DNA of 13,634 bases from JAIEPT01 sp038217425 (lineage in GTDB: Bacteria; Planctomycetota; Planctomycetia; Gemmatales; Gemmataceae), in NCBI GenBank assembly GCA_038217425.1, contig JBBQPM010000186.1, positions 1-13,634 of the forward strand, given 5' to 3'. This document shows, piece after piece, positions 8,980 through 13,634 of the stretch. Both the position numbers and the translations under genes were made by a program. Each line of letters starts with the position of its first letter. The first letter of the stretch is position 1. Under the pieces are notes generated by a model, which was not told the DNA's origin, did not search any database, and saw only the letters and a program-made list of their open reading frames with translations.

Positions 8980-9049
8980 CCGAGCCGGAAACGTGAGCGA
9001 CGATTCACGCCGGCGGGGAGTTCGTTCGTCGCTCACGCTTCCGGCTCGG
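8980..9049. repeat. 70-bp palindromic element between sdhC and sdhA
   Basis: The arms at 8980-9002 and 9027-9049 (23 bp each) are reverse complements with one mismatch; the core is GTGAGCGACG and the ends are CCGAGCCGGAA/TTCCGGCTCGG. The loop is 24 nt. It fills most of the gap between the sdhC stop (9055) and the sdhA start, and in the mRNA would form a very stable hairpin. The terminal 11-mer also begins this window (1-11), pointing to an interspersed family. Confidence 0.9.
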
Positions 9050-9054
9050 AGATA

Positions 9055-9819
9055 CTACGCTACGAACCCGAGCCAGACCGCGAGGACGATGGCACTGTTG
9101 CCGACCAGGATCGCCAACGAAATCGTCCAGGCCAGGCACTTGAACATCGGGCCTAACCTGGGCGTGCTCAGCCCGAGCGTCTGAAATACGCTGGCGATGC
9201 CGTGACTCAGGTGAAACGCGAGCATGCCCTGGGCGACGAGGTAGATGGCGGAAATGTAGGGGTTCTGGAAACCCAGGACCGTCATGCGGTAGATGTCGTG
9301 CCGATCCTGGTGCAGCGGGTCGCGGAGGTCGAGCAAGCTTTTGCCGTCGGGCGTCGCCTGTGTCATCCCAAATGTGTAGTGGGCCAGGTGGTAGATCACG
9401 AATGCGAGAATCACAAGCCCGGTCTGCGGCATGGTGCGCGAGGCGAGGCTGGCCTGGATCGTGTTCTGGAACTGGTATTCGACGGGTCGGGCGGCGTCGG
9501 AGGTAAGTCGGAGCTTGAGCGCGAGCGTCAGGTGCAAGAGAAACGCGGCGAGCAGGCCGAAGCGCATGACCCAGAGCAAGGGGCCGAGGCTTTTGAGGAA
9601 GGCGCCGTAAGTGTTGAGCGAATCGGGTCCGCCGAAGATCTTAAGATTGCCGATCAGATGCGCGATGACGAAGCCGACGAGCATCGTGCCGGTGAGAGCG
9701 ACGAGGACTTTTTGTCCGATGGTCGACGTGAGGTACGGTTTGAGCCAGGCGAGCAGGCCTTGTTTGGAGGGGAGCGTATTGGTCGGATGGTCGCGTTTGG
9801 TGGGAGCCAGGCTGGACAT
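9055..9819 (-). CDS. sdhC: Succinate dehydrogenase cytochrome b558 membrane subunit
   Basis: This 254-residue membrane protein anchors succinate dehydrogenase and carries the haem that links it to quinone. About five membrane helices are visible (roughly 37-57, 82-104, 133-150, 187-209, 230-252). Histidines stand inside four of them: H54 (VIAHLIGN), H96 (LLHLTLA), H144 (IYHLAHY) and H203 (AFHLSHG). This matches the four-histidine, two-haem pattern of the Bacillus-type b558 SdhC. The N-terminal 30 residues are a soluble extension. The start has no obvious Shine-Dalgarno. A promoter-like motif lies 37-54 bp upstream. It is followed by sdhA, after the large palindrome at 8980-9049. Confidence 0.93.
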   Translation of the reverse strand: MSSLAPTKRDHPTNTLPSKQGLLAWLKPYLTSTIGQKVLVALTGTMLVGFVIAHLIGNLKIFGGPDSLNTYGAFLKSLGPLLWVMRFGLLAAFLLHLTLALKLRLTSDAARPVEYQFQNTIQASLASRTMPQTGLVILAFVIYHLAHYTFGMTQATPDGKSLLDLRDPLHQDRHDIYRMTVLGFQNPYISAIYLVAQGMLAFHLSHGIASVFQTLGLSTPRLGPMFKCLAWTISLAILVGNSAIVLAVWLGFVA

Positions 9820-9855
9820 GGGATAAGTTCTTGCGGGGAGGTTGATCCGAGGAAC

Positions 9856-9873
9856 GACTCGCCGTTATTTTAG
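9856..9873 (-). promoter_or_regulatory. Putative -10 / start-site motif of sdhC
   Basis: Read on the minus strand, this is CTAAAATAACGGCGAGTC. It matches the motif before pfp except for one substitution and one missing G. TAAAAT is a good -10 box, and AGTC lies where transcription would start, giving a leader of about 40 nt. No convincing -35 box is seen. Confidence 0.45.
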
Positions 9874-9908
9874 GAAGGTACGTGAAATGTTCCAGGAGCC
9901 CGCAGCGG

Positions 9909-9932
9909 CAGCAAGGATCTGGCGCCTTGCTG
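9909..9932 (-). terminator. Possible weak terminator hairpin after the LptD-like gene
   Basis: The 8-bp perfect arms CAGCAAGG/CCTTGCTG with an 8-nt loop lie 18 bp past the stop codon of the LptD-like gene. No T-tract follows, so intrinsic termination is doubtful; it may only stabilise the transcript end before the sdhC promoter region. Confidence 0.3.
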
Positions 9933-9949
9933 GCGTTGCGGGCACGCGG

Positions 9950-12900
9950 CTACCGGCCGCTGGCGATCGTGCCGGGGACGCCTGCGTTTCCGAAATCCGA
10001 GCGGTTGGGGCGAATGAGGGTGGGAACGATTTCGAGCTGGAAGCCGACGCTGTTGATGATCGAGTTGTAGTTGAGGCCCAGGAGCACCTGGACGTCGGTG
10101 CCGGTGCGGACGAGCTGGAAGCCGAAGGATTGGTTCTCGACGCCGAAATCGTATGAGGTGCTGGCGGTGACGGAATACTTTTGGCTGAATTGGTAACTGA
10201 TGGAGGCGATGACGGCCTTGCTCTGCAGCGGATCGATCTGGCGATAGCCGAGGTAGAGGCTGGTGCGGTCGGGTCGGTTGATGTAGGCGCCGACGTTGTA
10301 CATGCGCGGGCCGTTGTCGATCGGCTCGAACCAGCCGTTGGCGACGAGCGCGGTCCGGTCGCCGACGTTCCAGAGCCAATCGTACTCGATGATGCCCCAG
10401 TGTTCGCCGAAGTTGTCTCGATTGGGATTGGGGAAGAGCGAGGCGCCGATGTCGAGCGTCATCCAGTCGACGACGTGTTCCTGCCCGGGCAGGCCGCGCA
10501 GGGTTTGCAGACGCTGGCGCGTTTCGAACTGCACCACTTCCATCCGATCGATCGTGTCGAAACGATTGTCGACGAGTCGGCGAATCGCGTAAAGTTGCGG
10601 ATCGAAGAGCGGCGAACTCTTGAGCATGTTGCCGAACTGCGGATTGACGTTCGTCTGAATCGGAAAGATGTCGCGCAGCGCCTGATCGCTGGCGTTGTCG
10701 TTGAGCAGATCGAGCATCGGGAAGCGGTTGTAGCGCGCGTTGGAATCGGCGACGAAGGCGTTGGCGCGGACCTCGGCCTTGTGGTAGAGCGTGCGGAGGT
10801 TGAGCAGATCGCTGTCGACGTTCTCGAAGAGCTGAGAAACGCTGACGCTGCTGGAAAGTCCCGCGCCGCCGTAGAGCCGGGTGAACGGCTGGCCTTGTAG
10901 ATCTTGCGTGTAATGGTCGGCCTGTCCTTTGACGTACGGGTTCATGCGTACGAAGCCGAGGTTGAACGGCAAGCTGACGTCGCCGGCGATGTCGAAGCGG
11001 GCGAGATTCGTGTCGACGTGCGTCGGGTTGTAAGCGAACGTGGCTTCATCGGGGACGCGCATCTGCGCGTACGCGGCGCTCCCCTTGGCGTTCACCACGA
11101 ACCAATCGTCGAGGAACGTCATGCCTTGCAGGTAGCCGTCGAGCTTGGGGAGCCATTGCGTCTCGGTGATCCAGTTTTGCAATCTCGGTTGCGCGAGGAT
11201 CGACCAGGCCCAGAAATCTTGCTGCTGCTTGACGTAGAGACTGGTCTCGTAGTTATAATCGGTGAGCCAGTTGTTGAAGTAATACTGCTCGATGAAGTTG
11301 CGGTCGCTGATGAAGGCGAGCTGCGTCTGCACGGTGAAGCCGTAGGGGAGATCGTAGATCCCGCCGCGATGGTGGACGAAGCCGCGCCAGTCGGGATGGT
11401 TGACCGGGAGGGAGGCGTTGGGCGAGATGAAGATGCGTTCGCCGCGATCGCCGCCGAGGATGTCGAAGGCGTCGTCTTGTCCGCCGTAGGCTTTAAGAAA
11501 CCCATTGTAGCGTGCGCCGAGGCCGAACGCGTCGGTGCCTTTGTAGTCGAAGCTGGTGCCGGCGAACGGGCCGCGCCGCGCGAGGTAATCAAGGTACAGC
11601 CGCCAACGCGTTCCCTCGATCGGCTCCAGGCCGAAAAGCTGGTACATATCCCACGTCGTGAAGACCTTGAACCCGAACGGCCGATCGACGCCGACGCTCA
11701 CGTTTTCAAGCGGCCCAAGCGGATCCTCGACTCGGCCCTTGAGGTACGGCACGTAAAAGAACGGCAGTTGTTCGTAGTACAGAATTGTATTTCGGCCCGT
11801 GAAGAGATGCTCCCTGACCACCTGCGGCTGCCCCGTCGCCGGGTCAATGATCGCGTTGCCGAAGAAGCCCATCTTGGTTCGCTCGATCTGTTCGATAGTC
11901 GCCTCTTTGACGACCAGGCGAAAGCCCGGATCGCTCGGCAGCAACGTCGAGTAAACCTGGGCGTTGGTCGCCTGGAAAAGCTTCGGATTGAGCTGCCGCA
12001 CTTCGTCGGCCTGTAAATGGACGGGGACGCCCATCTTCTCGTCTTTGATTTCGAGGTCCGCCTTGAGCGCGATGGCCGAATTGTCGGTGGCGTCGTAATA
12101 GATCTCGGTAGCGCGCAGCGTGCTCGTGTCCTTGCCGATCTGGGAGCGAATTTCGACATTGCCGGCCAGGTAGAACTCAAGCTTTTGATTCGACTCGCCG
12201 GCGGGGCTTTGTAGGTTGTTCATGACCTGTTGCGTGTTGCCGGAGGTCCAGAAGACCATGCGGTCGGCCTCGATGTCGACGACGCCGATCTTTTCGGCAG
12301 GGTTGGTGATTTGCAGAATGATGCCATTGGGCACGACGATGATGGTCTCGCCCGTTTTCTGCGGGAACGTCTGAAACTGGATGCGTGCCGCGGAGCGCGG
12401 GCGAATCGACAACCGGCGCGGCACGGGTATCTTTGCCATCGGCGGCGGCAGGACAGGCGGCTCCAACTGAATCGTCGGGGGCGGCGGAAACGGAGCCACG
12501 CTCGGCGGCAGATTCCCCGGCAGCGGTTCCGCGCTGGGGATCGGCGTGAGCTGCTGCACCTGCTGAATCGTCGACGCCGGCTCGATCGGCAGTTTGACCT
12601 GCTTCTTCTGACCCCGCTGCGCTTTGATCTGCTGATAATTCGATTCGCCGGAGAGATTCTTTTCCAGAATCGGATCCTTGAACGAATTGCTGCGCACGTC
12701 GCCGGTCGTGCTCATCAGGAAGAAGACGTCTTCCGCTTCGCGCTTGTCTCCCTCGAGATCGATATTCGCTTTGCCGTACGGGTAAATGATTGCTCGGTAA
12801 AGGTCCTTGTTCGAGGTGTCGACCCAGACGAGGGCGTTGTCCATCCGCAGGGTGTCAGTCCCTTGCTGAATCGTGGTCTTTCCTTGCAGTAAATAAACCT

Positions 12901-13087
12901 TTTCAGCCCCGTCGTTCCAGGAAGTGATGGTCTCGGCGTTCAGCACGAGGTTCGGCGTCGAGGGCGGCGGTCCGAGCACGGCCTGTTGGCCCTGGCTGGT
13001 TCCCAGGAGGAGCCAGCCGGCCGTGACGAGGACGCAGGCGGCCAGGCCGCACAGAAGTTTGACGCGAAGAATCACAAGGTATCCCAC
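9950..13087 (-). CDS. LptD/OstA-like outer-membrane LPS assembly protein
   Basis: This 1045-residue protein has an N-terminal signal/anchor helix (about 10-30). An OstA/LptA-like beta domain (46-130) includes LLQGKTTIQQGTDTLRMDNA. A Pro-rich spacer (about 180-225, with PFPPPP and PPVLPPPMAK) follows, then a second OstA-like region (265-400). Next comes the LptD signature GRNTILYYEQLPFFYVPYLKG (431-451, split motif), equivalent to the ARNAVLY...PVFYFPYL motif. The rest, about 460-1030, has alternating aromatic beta-strands of a large barrel. LptD inserts lipopolysaccharide into the outer leaflet. The mature part contains no cysteine, unlike the disulfide-bonded proteobacterial LptD. The GTG at 13087 has only a weak ribosome site; a GTG at 13075 has GGTGGG 7 nt upstream and may be the true start, giving 1041 residues. 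A sigma-70-like promoter lies at 13161-13189. Confidence 0.88.
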   Translation of the reverse strand: MGYLVILRVKLLCGLAACVLVTAGWLLLGTSQGQQAVLGPPPSTPNLVLNAETITSWNDGAEKVYLLQGKTTIQQGTDTLRMDNALVWVDTSNKDLYRAIIYPYGKANIDLEGDKREAEDVFFLMSTTGDVRSNSFKDPILEKNLSGESNYQQIKAQRGQKKQVKLPIEPASTIQQVQQLTPIPSAEPLPGNLPPSVAPFPPPPTIQLEPPVLPPPMAKIPVPRRLSIRPRSAARIQFQTFPQKTGETIIVVPNGIILQITNPAEKIGVVDIEADRMVFWTSGNTQQVMNNLQSPAGESNQKLEFYLAGNVEIRSQIGKDTSTLRATEIYYDATDNSAIALKADLEIKDEKMGVPVHLQADEVRQLNPKLFQATNAQVYSTLLPSDPGFRLVVKEATIEQIERTKMGFFGNAIIDPATGQPQVVREHLFTGRNTILYYEQLPFFYVPYLKGRVEDPLGPLENVSVGVDRPFGFKVFTTWDMYQLFGLEPIEGTRWRLYLDYLARRGPFAGTSFDYKGTDAFGLGARYNGFLKAYGGQDDAFDILGGDRGERIFISPNASLPVNHPDWRGFVHHRGGIYDLPYGFTVQTQLAFISDRNFIEQYYFNNWLTDYNYETSLYVKQQQDFWAWSILAQPRLQNWITETQWLPKLDGYLQGMTFLDDWFVVNAKGSAAYAQMRVPDEATFAYNPTHVDTNLARFDIAGDVSLPFNLGFVRMNPYVKGQADHYTQDLQGQPFTRLYGGAGLSSSVSVSQLFENVDSDLLNLRTLYHKAEVRANAFVADSNARYNRFPMLDLLNDNASDQALRDIFPIQTNVNPQFGNMLKSSPLFDPQLYAIRRLVDNRFDTIDRMEVVQFETRQRLQTLRGLPGQEHVVDWMTLDIGASLFPNPNRDNFGEHWGIIEYDWLWNVGDRTALVANGWFEPIDNGPRMYNVGAYINRPDRTSLYLGYRQIDPLQSKAVIASISYQFSQKYSVTASTSYDFGVENQSFGFQLVRTGTDVQVLLGLNYNSIINSVGFQLEIVPTLIRPNRSDFGNAGVPGTIASGR

Positions 13088-13160
13088 CGTCGCCGAAAAT
13101 CGTTGGCCGCCGCGTGCATTCCCCCGCGTGGATCGGCCCGAATTGTCCAGCGACTAGCGG

Positions 13161-13189
13161 CCTATAGTTAGGTGCGAAAGAATTGTCAA
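13161..13189 (-). promoter_or_regulatory. Sigma-70-like promoter of the LptD-like gene
   Basis: On the minus strand, a perfect -35 TTGACA (13184-13189) is followed after 17 nt by TATAGG (13161-13166), which matches 4 of 6 bases of the -10 consensus. AGTC follows 5 nt later, as in the sdhC and pfp motifs. The leader to the GTG start would be about 65-80 nt. Confidence 0.6.
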
Positions 13190-13210
13190 GCCGAAAGCGA
13201 AAGCCGAAAG

Positions 13211-13232
13211 CCCAGGGATGGCTATCCCTGGG
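13211..13232. repeat. 22-bp palindromic repeat, copy 3
   Basis: This is identical to the element at 3280-3301, with 9-bp arms CCCAGGGAT/ATCCCTGGG around GGCT. It is preceded by the same GAAAG and lies 21 bp upstream of the -35 box of the LptD-like gene. Confidence 0.88.
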
Positions 13233-13233
13233 C

Positions 13234-13370
13234 GGGTGCGCCAATGGATTCTGGCGAGCCAGGTCGCGTAAGCGCCTGGAGCACAGCATTCCGTGCGGTT
13301 ACTCCAGGCGCTTACGCGACCTGGCTCGCCGATTATGCCGGGACGAGTGCCGGAAACCATTGGCGCGCCC
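13234..13370. repeat. Nested inverted-repeat element with a perfect 29-bp stem
   Basis: The outer arms at 13234-13247 and 13357-13370 match in 13 of 14 positions and include GCGCCAATGG/CCATTGGCGC. Inside them, arms at 13253-13281 and 13302-13330 are perfect 29-bp reverse complements (start GGCGAGCCAGG, end GCGCCTGGAG) around a 20-nt loop that itself pairs GCAC/GTGC. The 137-bp unit looks like a MITE or palindromic interspersed element. There is no open frame of substance. Confidence 0.9.
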
Positions 13371-13372
13371 GG

Positions 13373-13634
13373 CAGGTTGTCTCTACCCCGAAGGGGTTGA
13401 ATCTCAAAGCCTGGGGTTGCGTACTCGCAACCCCAGGGCACAGGTATCCGTGGAAACGTACCCCGAAGGGGTTGCATCGAGGCTTGTCAACACAACGTCA
13501 AGGGCAAAGACAGGTTGTCTCTACCCCGATGGGGTTGAATCTCAAAGCCTGGGGTTGCGTACTCGCAACCCCAGGGCACAGGTATCCGTGGAAACGTACC
13601 CCGAAGGGGTTGCATCGAGGCTTGTCAACACAAC
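13373..13634. repeat. Two tandem 124-bp direct repeats (138-bp period) with internal hairpins
   Basis: The units at 13373-13496 and 13511-13634 differ at one base (CCCCGAAGGGG versus CCCCGATGGGG in the first motif) and are separated by 14 bp. Each unit holds two copies of a TACCCCGAAGGGGTTG motif flanking a perfect hairpin with 12-bp arms CCTGGGGTTGCG/CGCAACCCCAGG around TACT (13410-13437 and 13548-13575). The second unit ends exactly at the window end, so the array may continue. The region 13190-13634 contains no gene. A minus-strand open frame through it (13154-13477) translates the repeat and is not credible. Confidence 0.9.

Noticed and set aside
8940..9008. Upstream start for sdhA at 9008
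   Set aside because: It would make the palindromic repeat part of the coding sequence and add a basic leader; the ATG at 8939 has its own ribosome site and a family-typical N-terminus.
10904..12016. A 370-residue plus-strand open frame opposite the LptD-like gene
   Set aside because: It is antisense to the barrel-coding region, with no ribosome site or domain.
13154..13477. A 107-residue minus-strand open frame across the right-end repeats
   Set aside because: It only translates the repeat units (QPLRG motifs come from CCCCGAAGGGGTTG). Similar repeat-derived hypothetical proteins are spurious.
13373..13634. CRISPR array
   Set aside because: The units are 124 bp, contain internal hairpins, have a 14-bp spacer and only two copies; this does not fit CRISPR repeat-spacer dimensions, and no cas gene is present.

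Overview
The window looks like a piece of a Planctomycetota chromosome. A GC-rich sequence carries a very long LptD-like outer-membrane protein, a diphosphate-type phosphofructokinase, a two-gene sdhC-sdhA cluster of the membrane-cytochrome b558 type, and several small secreted proteins of a style common in planctomycetes. Intergenic spaces are full of palindromic repeats built on short GC-rich motifs (for example ACCCCGAAGGGGTTG). The phylum is inferred from this overall character, not from a marker gene; a Gemmata/Pirellula-like lineage is a guess.

Layout. Positions 1-2200 are a decayed accessory edge. They hold a minus-strand relic of an IS110-family transposase (39-532) with its upstream leader, two inverted repeats (705-756 and 832-907), a plus-strand secreted DUF4198 protein whose signal peptide is out of frame with its body (1042-1766), and a doubtful small ORF (1948-2181). 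From 2204 to 13087 all seven genes are intact and on the minus strand. In transcription order they are the LptD/OstA-like protein, SdhC, SdhA, a secreted TPR protein, a secreted thioredoxin-like protein with a CxxC pair, PPi-dependent phosphofructokinase, and a secreted alpha/beta hydrolase. Positions 13190-13634 are non-coding: a 22-bp palindrome, a nested inverted repeat with a perfect 29-bp stem, and two 124-bp direct repeats reaching the window end.

How the genes relate. SdhC and SdhA form the membrane anchor and flavoprotein of succinate dehydrogenase/fumarate reductase, but no sdhB follows. The TPR and thioredoxin-like genes are 28 bp apart and probably co-transcribed; both have signal peptides. 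PfkA/Pfp serves glycolysis. The LptD-like gene serves outer-membrane (LPS) assembly and has the clearest promoter in the window. The genes look like housekeeping neighbours rather than one pathway.

I found no convincing new multi-gene system. The most notable signals are the repeat and palindrome architecture (13211-13634, 8980-9049 and 3280-3389), a promoter-like motif shared upstream of sdhC and pfp, the frameshifted DUF4198 gene, and a possible bridge-RNA remnant in the IS110 leader.
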